A stretch of DNA of 64,000 bases from an uncultured Spirochaetaceae bacterium (GCA_902766125.1 CACXCG010000054.1:1-64000), one strand, 5' to 3'; shown: positions 1 to 8,589, numbered from the stretch's first letter. The notes: generated by a model from the sequence alone, not told the origin. Translations and numbers: made by a program.

Positions 1-70
1 CCCGAAGCGACAAAGCAATGCTTCGGGTAAGGGAACTGGTCAATTCCCTTACCCATTGTACAATGGGTAA
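1..70. repeat. Chain of three abutting hairpins
   Basis: Three perfect inverted repeats follow one another with shared bases. An 8-bp stem (1-8 with 20-27) is followed by an 11-bp stem (25-35 with 44-54). That is followed by a 22-bp perfect palindrome (49-70). Neighbouring stems overlap by 3-6 bases, so they cannot all form at once. The last one runs into nine T residues (71-79) and could end transcription of a gene left of the window. It resembles the other hairpin chains in this window. Confidence 0.75.
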
Positions 71-79
71 TTTTTTTTT
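49..79 (+). terminator. Probable rho-independent terminator of an upstream gene
   Basis: A 22-bp perfect palindrome is followed directly by a run of nine T residues and then a G run. This is the usual form of an intrinsic terminator on the plus strand. The gene it would serve lies outside the window. Confidence 0.55.
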
Positions 80-145
80 GGGGGGGGCTTTCAGGCTGTT
101 ACACATCGGCAACAACAGACTTTCTTCCCCTCAAAACAGAGTAGA

Positions 146-320
146 GAGCAATGAGTTCAAAATTGCTCATGCAATATTGAACTCTTAAATTGCGTATCAA
201 GATGGTTGGTAAAGTGGATATGACTAAAAAATTACCTCCTTGTAATTTTTTAGTCGCAAGATTTTGTTCCAAAATCTTGCCTACTGTTGGGTAAGAGTGT
301 GACACGACATCCTTGTCGCT
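146..320. repeat. Serial hairpin element upstream of rplM
   Basis: Hairpins lie nearly end to end: 153-160 with 177-184 (inner stem 162-166 with 171-175), 222-235 with 242-255 (14 bp perfect), 256-266 with 270-280 (11 bp perfect) and 305-309 with 314-318. Competing pairing 146-152 with 162-168 is also possible. AGTCGCA at 252-258 followed by GATTTT, and GACACGACATCCTTGTCGCT at 301-320, recur in the same order in the element before tsaD (33904-33953). I see no convincing gene here. Confidence 0.75.
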
Positions 321-340
321 CTCTGCAGGACAAGCATCTT

Positions 341-463
341 TTTGATTACGTATCATAATGGTGGATAAGAGGATATCGAAATCGTGAGAATAACTTCCAC
401 CCGAATCAAGGACGAGAGTAATCTTTGATTACGTATCATAATGGTGGTTAAGAGAATATCGAA
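341..463 (+). repeat. Direct repeats upstream of rplM
   Basis: A segment of about 40 bases starting TTTGATTACGTATCATAATG occurs at 341-380 and again at 424-463 with two differences, giving a unit of about 83 bases. A more degenerate third copy starts near 189 (TTGCGTATCAAGATGG). Each full copy carries GGTGG followed about 30-40 bases later by CTTCCACC, so each can fold on itself. The role is unknown. The position just before the rplM promoter would allow a regulatory effect. Confidence 0.7.
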
Positions 464-488
464 ACAGAGAAGGTTTTCTTCCACCTAC

Positions 489-518
489 TTGACTCAATTC
501 CCGAATTTATGCTACATT
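489..518 (+). promoter_or_regulatory. rplM-rpsI promoter and leader hairpin
   Basis: TTGACT at 489-494 is followed by TATGCTACATT, which gives an extended -10 (TG-C-TACATT, 513-518, spacer 18). Transcription would start near 525 and leave a leader of about 85 bases. The leader contains CACGGT (564-569) pairing with ACCGTG (580-585), a possible site for autoregulation by a ribosomal protein. That last point is inference from position only. Confidence 0.5.
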
Positions 519-610
519 GTTGTACCCCGTATAGAGTGCGGATTCTCACATGTCCGTACGTTTCACGGTATGATGCAAAACCGTGGGCAACTTTTATGGA
601 AGGTTATACA

Positions 611-1039
611 ATGAAAACTATTTTCGCAAAGAAAGACGAACTCAAGAGCGCCTGGTACATCATTGATGCATCAGGAAAGACTCTCGGACGCGTTGCTGCA
701 AAAGCTGCTGCAGTGCTCCGCGGAAAGAACAAGGCTACTTACACTCCCAATGCTGAGTGTGGCGACCATGTTGTTATCATCAATGCTGACAAAGTTGTGG
801 TTTCCGGAAACAAGGGCGAAGACATGCTGTACCGCCACTACACCGGATTCATTGGTGGACTGAAAGAGCAGTCATTCGACACTCTGATTGCAAAACACCC
901 CACAGAACCGCTTCGCAGAACAATTGCTGGAATGCTTCCCCACAACCGCCTGGGACGCAGTATCATCAACAATCTGAAGATTTACGCTGGCAGCGAGCAT
1001 CCTCATGTTGCTCAGAATCCCCAGCCGCTTGAAGTGTAA
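611..1039 (+). CDS. rplM: 50S ribosomal protein L13
   Basis: L13 binds 23S rRNA early in large-subunit assembly. The 142-residue product has the length of E. coli L13 and shows family landmarks: the WYIIDASGKTLGR start, NKATYTPNAECGDHV in the middle, and GMLPHNRLGRS near the C-terminus. I start it at 611 because GGAAGG lies just upstream and the protein then begins at the family's usual point. The open frame extends to 509, but that part is leader. rpsI follows after 12 bases, the standard L13-S9 pair. Confidence 0.97.
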   Translation: MKTIFAKKDELKSAWYIIDASGKTLGRVAAKAAAVLRGKNKATYTPNAECGDHVVIINADKVVVSGNKGEDMLYRHYTGFIGGLKEQSFDTLIAKHPTEPLRRTIAGMLPHNRLGRSIINNLKIYAGSEHPHVAQNPQPLEV

Positions 1040-1051
1040 TAGGAGTCTATC

Positions 1052-1444
1052 GTGGTAAAGAATATCGCAATCGGAACAGGAAGAAGAAAGACAGCCGTTG
1101 CTCGTGTATATCTGCGTGACGGATCTGGAAAAATTGTTGTTAACGGAAAAGATATCAAAGAATACTTTGCAAGTGATGAACAGGTTCGTCTGGTTCGCCA
1201 GCCGCTTCTGGTTACTTCAAACGACAACAAGTTTGACATCCTTATCAATGTGTTTGGTGGTGGACTGAACGGTCAGGCTGCAGCATGTCTGCATGGTCTG
1301 TCTCGCGCACTGACTCAGGTAGATCCTGACTGCCGCCCCGCACTCAAGGCAAACGGTTATCTTACCCGCGACTCTCGCATGGTAGAACGCAAGAAGTACG
1401 GTCAGCGTGGTGCACGCCGCCGCTTCCAGTTCAGCAAGCGCTAG
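1052..1444 (+). CDS. rpsI: 30S ribosomal protein S9
   Basis: S9 sits in the head of the small subunit, and its basic C-terminal tail reaches the P-site tRNA. The protein has 130 residues, begins MVKNIAIGTGRRKTAVARV, and ends with the conserved GQRGARRRFQFSKR tail. The start codon is GTG, preceded by TAGGAG at a good distance. It is the second gene of the rplM-rpsI operon. Confidence 0.97.
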   Translation: MVKNIAIGTGRRKTAVARVYLRDGSGKIVVNGKDIKEYFASDEQVRLVRQPLLVTSNDNKFDILINVFGGGLNGQAAACLHGLSRALTQVDPDCRPALKANGYLTRDSRMVERKKYGQRGARRRFQFSKR

Positions 1445-1451
1445 GGTCAGT

Positions 1452-2078
1452 TTGGATATCCTGCGGATAAAGCAGATCTCTTCCGGTGTATACGAACTTA
1501 CGCCGGATGTGGGGTCTGCCTTTTTTTTGCGCGACGTCTATCTTTCTCTGGACAAAAGCAGACAGCTTGTTATACGCATGACAAGTCGGCTTGATGTTCA
1601 GCAGGAAACACTGGATGCAGAAACAGGCGAAGATATTTTACATGCGGCTGTTGTCTATTCGTGCGAAAAAGCAGCAATGTCATACCTTGCCCGTGCAGAA
1701 CAAAGTCGTGCGGGTTTAACACGAAAACTACTTGCAAAAAGTATAGATAAATATGTTATAGCGCAAAGCCTGGATTATCTGGAATCTGTCGGTTACCTTG
1801 ATGACTACCGGTTTGCAGGTGCCTGGCTTAGAAATCGTTCTATAGATCATGCCGAAGGCCGTACCCGTTTGGCTGCAGAACTTGCATCCCGCGGAGTAGG
1901 ACGGGAAGCGGTAAAAAAAGCGCTGGATGAATTCTTTGATGAGGTGGATATCGTCGAAGTCTGCAAAAAAGCCGTAAAAAAACTGGAACGGAAGAAAGTT
2001 CCCCGGGAAAAGTGGTATGCATCCCTGACCCGTTCAGGATTTTCGCATTCTGTCATAAAACAGGTTTTACAAGTTTAG
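1452..2078 (+). CDS. recX: RecX-family regulator of RecA
   Basis: RecX proteins bind RecA filaments and restrain recombination. The C-terminal 150 residues carry the three-helix repeats of the family: AMSYLARAEQSRAGLTRKL, YLESVGYLDDYRFAGAWLR, and the later RGVGREAVKKALDEF segment. The frame is open back to a GTG at 1407 inside rpsI. I prefer the TTG at 1452, which has AGGG five bases upstream and gives 208 residues. No separate promoter is visible, so it is probably cotranscribed with rpsI. Confidence 0.82.
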   Translation: MDILRIKQISSGVYELTPDVGSAFFLRDVYLSLDKSRQLVIRMTSRLDVQQETLDAETGEDILHAAVVYSCEKAAMSYLARAEQSRAGLTRKLLAKSIDKYVIAQSLDYLESVGYLDDYRFAGAWLRNRSIDHAEGRTRLAAELASRGVGREAVKKALDEFFDEVDIVEVCKKAVKKLERKKVPREKWYASLTRSGFSHSVIKQVLQV

Positions 2079-2094
2079 ACTTTTGTGATATAAT
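2066..2094 (+). promoter_or_regulatory. Promoter of the regulator at 2101, leaderless
   Basis: TTTACA-N17-TATAAT, with the -10 ending six bases before the ATG at 2101. The predicted +1 falls on the start codon. GGAG sits between but is too close to the ATG to be a good ribosome site. Confidence 0.65.
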
Positions 2095-2100
2095 GGAGAT

Positions 2101-2751
2101 ATGAGTAAACAGAAAAACAAACCGGTTATGTATTCCGCACTTGAAGTTGCAAATTTTTGTGGTGTGGTAAATCAGACTGCAATCAACTGGATAAAGAACA
2201 ATCATTTAAAGGCAAGCTCTACCCCCGGAGGACAGTTCCGTGTCTATCCGGATGATTTGATTGCGTTTATGCGTGAGCGTAACATGCGCGTGCCCGAGCA
2301 GGTGCTTTCTGATGCTGCTGCTTCAAAACCTGACGCTGAAAAAAATGTAACGGCATCTGTGCTTGTTGTTGATGATGATGTTGCACTCAATGATGTTCTG
2401 TCTCAGTATCTGCGCACTCAGCTTGCTGCAGTTCCTTCTGCTGCTGCACATGCAATAACAGTCAGTCAGGCATACGATGGATTTGATGCGGGAAGTAAAA
2501 TGGCCAGCATGCGTCCGTCTGTTGTCGTGCTTGATCTTGATTTACCGGGTATAGATGGATTTGATTTGTGCCGTCGTATCAAAGAGACAGAAGATTATGC
2601 CCGGCCTTCTGTCGTTGTCATAACTGCACTTGAAGATTCTTTTTCTGAATCAAAGTGCCGTGAGTTAGGGGTTGAACATTATTTCAAAAAGCCCCTTGCA
2701 TTTGCATCTGTGTGGGATGCGGTAAGTACGTTACTAAAAGTAAAAGCGTAA
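2101..2751 (+). CDS. Response regulator with N-terminal excisionase-type HTH
   Basis: The order is reversed relative to most response regulators. Residues about 10-65 are a MerR/excisionase-like helix-turn-helix (YSALEVANFCGVVNQTAINW, then TPGGQFRVYPDDLIAFM). Residues about 85-215 are a receiver domain. The acidic cluster is D91-D93, the likely phosphoacceptor is D145 in VVLDLDLPGIDG, and FKKPL supplies the conserved lysine. A linker of about 20 residues joins the two. No histidine kinase lies nearby, so its partner is unknown. A terminator at 2751-2786 closes the unit. Confidence 0.88.
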   Translation: MSKQKNKPVMYSALEVANFCGVVNQTAINWIKNNHLKASSTPGGQFRVYPDDLIAFMRERNMRVPEQVLSDAAASKPDAEKNVTASVLVVDDDVALNDVLSQYLRTQLAAVPSAAAHAITVSQAYDGFDAGSKMASMRPSVVVLDLDLPGIDGFDLCRRIKETEDYARPSVVVITALEDSFSESKCRELGVEHYFKKPLAFASVWDAVSTLLKVKA

Positions 2752-2786
2752 AAAAATGCCGGCTGTTTGAACTGCCGGCATTTTTT
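2751..2786. terminator. Bidirectional terminator between the regulator and sppA
   Basis: ATGCCGGC pairs with GCCGGCAT across a 10-base loop, flanked by six A on the left and six T on the right. The symmetry lets it end both the plus-strand regulator and the minus-strand sppA transcript. Confidence 0.88.
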
Positions 2787-2799
2787 ATGTCTTGTGGTG

Positions 2800-3882
2800 T
2801 TACATACCTAAGTACAGGTACGCAGGTCCGTTTGCAGTTTTCTGCAGGGTATCTTCTACCAGCTGCGGTAAACCTGCATTTGCAGAACTTTGTGCGGGAT
2901 TCAGCTTAGATGCTGTTTCCATGAACAGATCGTAGAAAGAAGAACTTTCTTCATACTTAAAGTCAACTTCCTCAAAATCGTCATAATCCTCATCAGCAAA
3001 TTCTGCTTCTTCCATAAGCGGAATGACTTCTTTATCCTGCAGGACAATGCTGTCTATCAAACCGTTTTTCTTAGCCTGAGCGGCGGTATAGACGCGGCCG
3101 TCTGCAAGTTTTTTAACTTCATCAACGCTCATGTTACGTGCTTCTGCAACAATCCCGACAAACTGGTCATAGCACTCATCAGCAATAGACTGCATTATGT
3201 CTAACTGTTCCTGAGTGATAGGTTCGTTGTAGTTACCCATGTTTTTATTTTTGCCTGCATGAACGGTTTCGTATTTAATGCCGTACTTTTTAAGCAGTTC
3301 TGTTATGTCAACAAATCCGCCTGCAATAACACCAATGCTTCCGGTAAGTGTGTTGCGGTTTGCAATGATGTAGTCTGCTGCACAGGCAATATAATAGCCG
3401 CCGCTTGCTGCCATTGACTGCATGTAAGCGTAGATGGGGCGTCCTGTTTCTGTGCGGTAATCGCGCAGTGCAAGATATGCTCCGTCTGCTTCGTAAACGG
3501 TTCCGCCGGGGGAATCAATGACTAAAAGAATTCCCACGTTGTTTTCGTCTTCCTTGAGCATGTCAATGGTTTCAAGCAGCCATTCCTGGTTGTAGGTCAT
3601 TCCTTCGCTTTCTATAGTTCCGGTGATGTACAGTTTTGCAATGTACTTTGACCACTTAGGAATTTTGGGTCCAACATCTTTTTTGCCCTGACCAAAGGGA
3701 CTGAAAATGAAACTGGAATTTGATGACTGCGTCGATGACGGCTGCCATACGCGGTAATCAGTGTTGATTGATTTGCTTGCAATAACCGATGAAACAATTG
3801 CGTACACAATTGCCAATCCGATAACTACAAAAAATACAATCAGACCAGTTTTCTTGTTCTTGTCGTTATTGTTGTCAGACAT
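2800..3882 (-). CDS. sppA: Signal peptide peptidase SppA, S49 serine protease
   Basis: This is a membrane-anchored protease that degrades cleaved signal peptides. One transmembrane segment lies at residues 13-35 and the S49 core at about 80-290. Ser160 in MAASGGYYIACAAD is the expected nucleophile, and a lysine at 211 or 213 in HAGKNKNMG the expected general base. It has the short single-core form (360 residues), as in many Gram-positives and spirochaetes, and ends in an acidic tail. AGAGG precedes the ATG. It follows the DUF975 gene by 9 bases, so the two are probably cotranscribed. Confidence 0.92.
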   Translation of the reverse strand: MSDNNNDKNKKTGLIVFFVVIGLAIVYAIVSSVIASKSINTDYRVWQPSSTQSSNSSFIFSPFGQGKKDVGPKIPKWSKYIAKLYITGTIESEGMTYNQEWLLETIDMLKEDENNVGILLVIDSPGGTVYEADGAYLALRDYRTETGRPIYAYMQSMAASGGYYIACAADYIIANRNTLTGSIGVIAGGFVDITELLKKYGIKYETVHAGKNKNMGNYNEPITQEQLDIMQSIADECYDQFVGIVAEARNMSVDEVKKLADGRVYTAAQAKKNGLIDSIVLQDKEVIPLMEEAEFADEDYDDFEEVDFKYEESSSFYDLFMETASKLNPAQSSANAGLPQLVEDTLQKTANGPAYLYLGM

Positions 3883-3891
3883 GTCTGCCTC

Positions 3892-4671
3892 TTATTCTGC
3901 GCTACCGTTGTCTGTGCTGTCAGCAGTTTCGGTTGTACCTGCACCGGGAAGATCAGGGTCAGCAGGACCAAAGTCAGCTGCAGTAACAGTACCTGTCTTA
4001 AGTGCCTGTGCCTTAAGTGCATGGTAAGCATTGGTGAAAGACATTTCCATGTACGGAACAAGCCAGAAGCTTAAGATACCAAAGGTAAAGCAGTTAAGGA
4101 ATGCCCATCCTAAGAAGCTTAAGCTCATGACAAACAGGTCACCTTTGTAACCCTTGGTGATTGCCATGCTCAGTTTCATTGACTTGCGTACGCCAACATC
4201 CGGGTGTTCTGCCATAATGTAGAACATCTGAGAATATGCATAAGCCTTTACAATTCCAGGAATGTAGAAAAGCAGTGCCCACAGGAATACCCACAGCATC
4301 ATCCACAGCATTCCTAAAAATCCCTGAAGCCACAGAGAGAAGCCCTTGATGTAGGTGCTGAAAGTCTGCTTTTCTGTTGTACGTGACATAACGATGTAAA
4401 ACCGTGCGTCTGCAATTTCAATTACACCGATGATAAAAAATGAAGCAAAAGCCATCAGGAAAGAAATTCCCATGAGAGAAGAAAATCCACTTTCGATAGC
4501 CATATACTCCATTCCGCTTGCCATCATGCGTCCTTCCTGAATAAAGGTAGGAATGTTAAGTACCAGCATAATGCCGATTGTAAACAGCATGATTAAAATT
4601 GGTGTCCCATAGCGGCCCTGAAGCTGCTTCTTTGCAATCTGTTTGTACGCTTTTCTGTCAAACATATTCAT
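3892..4671 (-). CDS. DUF975-family membrane protein
   Basis: A polytopic protein of 259 residues. The sequence begins with a short basic N-terminus (FDRKAYKQIAKKQLQGRYG) typical of DUF975, followed by five or six hydrophobic segments. The motif region FYIPGIVKAYAYSQMFYIMAEHP is the family hallmark. The C-terminal tail is Ala, Gly, Thr and Asp rich and should be cytoplasmic. AAGGAGAT precedes the ATG. The family's function is not established. Linkage to sppA suggests a membrane housekeeping role, which is inference. Confidence 0.82.
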   Translation of the reverse strand: MNMFDRKAYKQIAKKQLQGRYGTPILIMLFTIGIMLVLNIPTFIQEGRMMASGMEYMAIESGFSSLMGISFLMAFASFFIIGVIEIADARFYIVMSRTTEKQTFSTYIKGFSLWLQGFLGMLWMMLWVFLWALLFYIPGIVKAYAYSQMFYIMAEHPDVGVRKSMKLSMAITKGYKGDLFVMSLSFLGWAFLNCFTFGILSFWLVPYMEMSFTNAYHALKAQALKTGTVTAADFGPADPDLPGAGTTETADSTDNGSAE

Positions 4672-4711
4672 CTCCTTAGATTAAAAATAATCTGTTTCAA
4701 TGATACATGTT

Positions 4712-5308
4712 TTACTGTTTATTGGCAAGCAATTCAGAGTAATAGCGGTTTTCTATGTCGGTATGGGGAATTTCAAACAGGTCAAGTATTTGTAACAGTG
4801 TCTTCTGGCACAGGCTTTCTGTTTCGCTTTCGTTTGTGTCACACAGTATTTCTATTTCAAGAAAGTCACCCAGCGGGGGAACGGTACACAATTCTAAGGT
4901 TGCACTCTTTTGGGGAAGGTTAAAGCGGTCAAGGCTGAGCGTCCAGTCCATGACATCCTTGTGTTTGGAAAGTCTGAGCGTGCACAGTGAATCTTTTAAA
5001 AATGCTTCCAGCGGGGCAGGGTTTTCAAGTACAGTTTCCAGTTCTTCGTTAACTTCTGAACTTACGCCGCCTTCTGTTTTTCTGAGCTCTTTTCGTTTGT
5101 AGGTAAGGATAGTGGTCTGTTTTTTTTCAGAACCGTTTTCGGAACATTCTCTTCTGATTCTTATGGAAGGCATCTTGCGCTCTTCTGAAGGGAATGCCCA
5201 GTAGGTGTCATCGCGCGTTACCTTACCGCAGAAAACTGCAAGACTGTTAAGCTTTGCAATAAGTGATGTGCGGTCGGTAACATGCGCTTTGAGTTCGATT
5301 TCTTTCAC
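4712..5308 (-). CDS. CYTH-domain protein, class IV cyclase / triphosphate tunnel type
   Basis: The ExExK signature (EIELK, residues 3-7) opens the protein, and alternating charged strands follow (SIRIRRE, TILTYKRKE, LEIEILCD), as in the CYTH tunnel fold. These proteins hydrolyse or cyclise triphosphates, such as ATP to cAMP or thiamine triphosphate to the diphosphate. Sequence alone does not settle which applies here. The start is GTG at 5308, six bases after the stop of the upstream gene, so translation may be coupled. Length is 198 residues, normal for the family. Confidence 0.8.
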   Translation of the reverse strand: MKEIELKAHVTDRTSLIAKLNSLAVFCGKVTRDDTYWAFPSEERKMPSIRIRRECSENGSEKKQTTILTYKRKELRKTEGGVSSEVNEELETVLENPAPLEAFLKDSLCTLRLSKHKDVMDWTLSLDRFNLPQKSATLELCTVPPLGDFLEIEILCDTNESETESLCQKTLLQILDLFEIPHTDIENRYYSELLANKQ

Positions 5309-5314
5309 GATATT

Positions 5315-6106
5315 TTATTCCGCATACGAAATAATGTACTGCAGTGTTCCGTCTTCGCGGTAGATGTTTTCAAACCAGGTTTCGTAAAATTCGCCCTGTG
5401 ATTCAAAGCAAACTTTGCGGTACGAGCAGTTGTGGTTTGCATCATATTCGCAGATGGTTGGCAGTGTATTGCGTGACACTTCGTAAGTACGGATTACGTC
5501 GCCTGACTGGTTGTAGTCGTAGAATTCTTTGTATACGTCAGCTGAACCCAGTTGTATGGTATACTGGCGCAGGTTTCCGTATTGATCGTAGCGGTTCCAG
5601 GCTTCGTAACGTGGTGTTGTGCTTCCCGGAGTAAGTGCTTTTGAGTGAATACAGTTTCCGTCATCGTCGTGTTCGTTCCAGATTTCTTCTTCACTGTTCA
5701 GCGAGTGAACCAGGTTGCCCTTTGAGTCATACTCGTATGTAGTTACCTTTGGTGCGCGTTCTGAATCATCAAGGTTGGTGTAGGTAATACGGCGTGTCAT
5801 CTGATTTTTGTTATTGTATACCGCAATCCATTCTTCACCAAAAGAATCAGCGTAGTGTGTCTGGTTTCCGCGTGCATCATATTCAAGGGTAACAGAAAGT
5901 CCCCGTGCCTTGCAGGAAACAGGCTGTCCTTTTTCGTTGCAGATGGTAATGCTTTCTACATACACGGTGCGCTTTTCTGTTCCGCTTTTACGGGTCACTT
6001 CAATCTGCACGCAGTCACCTAACTGGGGTAACGTACTGTCTGCATTCTGTGCAAAAACTGCTGCTACACAAAATGCAAGTGTTAATGCAATAAGTGTTTT
6101 TTTCAT
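5315..6106 (-). CDS. Secreted YD-repeat protein
   Basis: A signal peptide (KTLIALTLAFCVAAVFAQ) is followed by about 240 residues with irregular YD repeats: EYDARGNQTHY, YEYDSKGNLVHS, RYDQYGNLRQY, YDYNQSGDVIRTY and CEYDANHNC. YD repeats form beta strands and occur in Rhs-type and cell-surface proteins. This one is small and has no toxin domain. AAGG lies before the ATG. Location is periplasm or surface by inference, and the function is unknown. Confidence 0.72.
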   Translation of the reverse strand: MKKTLIALTLAFCVAAVFAQNADSTLPQLGDCVQIEVTRKSGTEKRTVYVESITICNEKGQPVSCKARGLSVTLEYDARGNQTHYADSFGEEWIAVYNNKNQMTRRITYTNLDDSERAPKVTTYEYDSKGNLVHSLNSEEEIWNEHDDDGNCIHSKALTPGSTTPRYEAWNRYDQYGNLRQYTIQLGSADVYKEFYDYNQSGDVIRTYEVSRNTLPTICEYDANHNCSYRKVCFESQGEFYETWFENIYREDGTLQYIISYAE

Positions 6107-6133
6107 TTTACTGCCTTCCTTTGTCAGTATTTG

Positions 6134-8560
6134 TCACAGACGTTCAGGGTCTGCGCTGTTTGCTTCAACTTTTCCCATGACTGCAATAACAGTATTTTCT
6201 GCCTTAAGCATTTCTGCGGGAATAACGTTACCGTCAATCTTCTGTCCGTTAACGGTAAGGCTTGTAATTCCTTTGCATACATGCTGCGGGTTCTGAACTT
6301 CAATGTGCAGAATCTTCTGGCGGAAGCGGCGCTGAACTTTGAAACCGTCCCAGCTGTCGGGAATACACGGATCAATCATCATGCCTTCATACTGCGGACG
6401 GATTCCCAGAATGTACTGGGTAAGGCTGTAGTATGCCCAGGTTGCAGCACCGGAAAGCCAGCTGTTGCGGCAGTTACCTGCACGGGGACTGAACACACTG
6501 TAGGTCGTCTGTCCCTGTACGTACGGTTCGCACTGACGGATTTCTGCTTTGTCGTTGTAGGCTGCAGGAAGTGCTGCCTTGCAGTATTCGTATGCACGGT
6601 TACCGTTACCCAGAAGTGTTTCTGCAATAATGCCCCATCCCTGAGTGTGGTTGAAGATACCGGCATTTTCCTTTATACCGCTGTTGAAAACGACTGCGCG
6701 CATAACTTCTATGCTTGTCTTGCTGAATGGGGGAGCACACAGCATAAGACCGTACGGTGTTGCAAGTTTTTCCTTAACCGTCTGCATACATTCGCGTGCC
6801 TGTTCAGGAGTTGCGGCATTTGAAAGAACAGACCAGACCTGAGTATTAAAGTATACCTGTCCTTCTTCGTAAGTTTTTGTTCCGTATACGGTGCCGTCTT
6901 CGCCAATGGCCCAGATCCACCATTTGCCGTCCCAGCATTTTTTCTGAATTGCTTCATCAAGCTTTTTGCGTTCTGCCAGTGCCCATTCTGCTTCGTCATT
7001 CTTACCCAGACGGCGTGAAATGTCAGCGTAAGTAGTAAGGCCTAAGCGCAGCTGGAATGCAACAAACAGACTTTCGCCATGGTACCCAAGTTTAAGACAG
7101 TCGTTCCAGTCAGCAAGCAGTCCGCACGGAATGCCGTCTACACCCATGTGATTTAAGTTGAACAGCAGTGCCTGCTTTAAGTGGCCGTATACCGTTGCTT
7201 CTCCGTGATCAGCGTAGGGAACAACTTTGTTGTACAGTTCAAATTTACCGCTTTCTGCAATGTATGCCGGAACTGCGTTGAAGAACCACAGACAGTCGTC
7301 TGAGCGGTAGTCTTCTTCTTTGGGAGCTTTTTCGTGACCAGGGTTGTGGTTTGTGGTAATGACCGGAATTGCACCACCGTTTGCAACCTGACCTGACAGC
7401 ATGCGGTACATGCGTTCTTCTGCCTGTTCGGGAATTGCAGCGCTTACACCCAGTATGTCCTGAACACTGTCGCGGTAACCAAGACCGTCGCGTTCTCCGT
7501 TGTACACCAGTGATGCTGCACGGCTCCATGCAAAGGTGATAAGACAGTTGTACAGACCCCACATGTTTACGGTGTGGTTGATGTCTGCATCCGGAGTTTC
7601 TGCAATAAAGCTGTCCAGTTTTGCGTGCCAGTTTTTAATCAGTTTATCAAGTTCTTCGTCTGCGCGTTTAAAGCTTCCGAATTCTTTTACAACTTTTCTT
7701 CCGCGGATTTCACTGTCACCGATTCCCACCAGCAGCATGATTTCTTTTGTTTCGCCGGGATTCAGTTCAATATCAGCCTGCATAGAACCACATGCACTGT
7801 CGCCAAAGGCAAGACTGTTTGTGCACTTACCGTTTATGACAGCCTGAGGTTCTTTGTATGAACCGTATGTTCCAATGAAACTGGTGCGGTCTGTATCGTA
7901 ACCGGCAACATCTGCACCAACAAGAGCCATCCATTCGTTCATGTTGATGTCGTTTGTTTCAATGTCTTTTCTCTGACGCAGAAGATTGTCTTCGCTTGAA
8001 AGACCAATGATGCCGTCCTTGTATACACCCTTTGCAATGAACAGCGAGTACTGCAGGTTAACCTGATCCTGTTCGGTCATCCACTGGTTTGAAAATTCAC
8101 AGTAGCTGAATGCAGACAGCTTGCGTTTTTTGTCTGATGTATTGGTAAGCTTTAAGCGCCAGTATTCAAAAATCTGTCCAAGGGGAACATAGTAGGTTGC
8201 TTCACTTTTAATTCCTGCGTATTCTGCGGTAAATACAGAGTAGGCAGTTCCGTGGCGGCAGGTGCTCTTGTACTGATCAAGCGGTTTTCCTACCGGCTGC
8301 CAGCTTGCACTCCAGTAATCTTTGCTTTCGTTGTCGCGGATGTAAAAATAGCGTCCCGGCTGATCCATGGGGATTGCATTGAAGCGAAGGCGCATAAACC
8401 GTCCGCGTGCACCAGATTTATAGAAACCATAACCGCCCGCATTGTTGGTAATGACAGCCCCGTATTCTGTAGAGCCCAGATAGTTGCTCCATGAAAGCGG
8501 TGTGTCGGGTCTGGTAATGACATATTCCTTTTTTTCATCATCAAAATAACCGTAGTTCAT
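6134..8560 (-). CDS. Cellobiose phosphorylase, GH94
   Basis: The enzyme splits cellobiose with phosphate into glucose 1-phosphate and glucose in the cytoplasm, saving ATP. The protein starts MNYGYFDDEKKEYVITRPDT, as cellobiose phosphorylases do. The catalytic (alpha/alpha)6 domain holds YRDSVQD and the ADWNDCL motif, whose first Asp (about residue 484) is the expected general acid. The frame runs up to 8656, but I start at 8560, where AGGAGT precedes the ATG and the product has 808 residues, the usual size. The gene has its own promoter, divergent from lysA. Cellodextrin phosphorylase is less likely because of the length and N-terminus. Confidence 0.92.
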   Translation of the reverse strand: MNYGYFDDEKKEYVITRPDTPLSWSNYLGSTEYGAVITNNAGGYGFYKSGARGRFMRLRFNAIPMDQPGRYFYIRDNESKDYWSASWQPVGKPLDQYKSTCRHGTAYSVFTAEYAGIKSEATYYVPLGQIFEYWRLKLTNTSDKKRKLSAFSYCEFSNQWMTEQDQVNLQYSLFIAKGVYKDGIIGLSSEDNLLRQRKDIETNDINMNEWMALVGADVAGYDTDRTSFIGTYGSYKEPQAVINGKCTNSLAFGDSACGSMQADIELNPGETKEIMLLVGIGDSEIRGRKVVKEFGSFKRADEELDKLIKNWHAKLDSFIAETPDADINHTVNMWGLYNCLITFAWSRAASLVYNGERDGLGYRDSVQDILGVSAAIPEQAEERMYRMLSGQVANGGAIPVITTNHNPGHEKAPKEEDYRSDDCLWFFNAVPAYIAESGKFELYNKVVPYADHGEATVYGHLKQALLFNLNHMGVDGIPCGLLADWNDCLKLGYHGESLFVAFQLRLGLTTYADISRRLGKNDEAEWALAERKKLDEAIQKKCWDGKWWIWAIGEDGTVYGTKTYEEGQVYFNTQVWSVLSNAATPEQARECMQTVKEKLATPYGLMLCAPPFSKTSIEVMRAVVFNSGIKENAGIFNHTQGWGIIAETLLGNGNRAYEYCKAALPAAYNDKAEIRQCEPYVQGQTTYSVFSPRAGNCRNSWLSGAATWAYYSLTQYILGIRPQYEGMMIDPCIPDSWDGFKVQRRFRQKILHIEVQNPQHVCKGITSLTVNGQKIDGNVIPAEMLKAENTVIAVMGKVEANSADPERL

Positions 8561-8589
8561 ATGCACTCCTAAAAGATACTGTTTTCCCG

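Noticed and set aside
146-320. CRISPR array
   Set aside because: Repeats are inverted and of differing sequence, with no regular spacers and no cas genes.
99-356. 85-residue minus-strand ORF upstream of rplM
   Set aside because: It lies across the hairpin chain and the direct repeats, has no ribosome site, and its composition follows the repeats.
6131-6823. 230-residue plus-strand ORF opposite the GH94 gene
   Set aside because: Shadow frame of a well-conserved phosphorylase, with no start signal.
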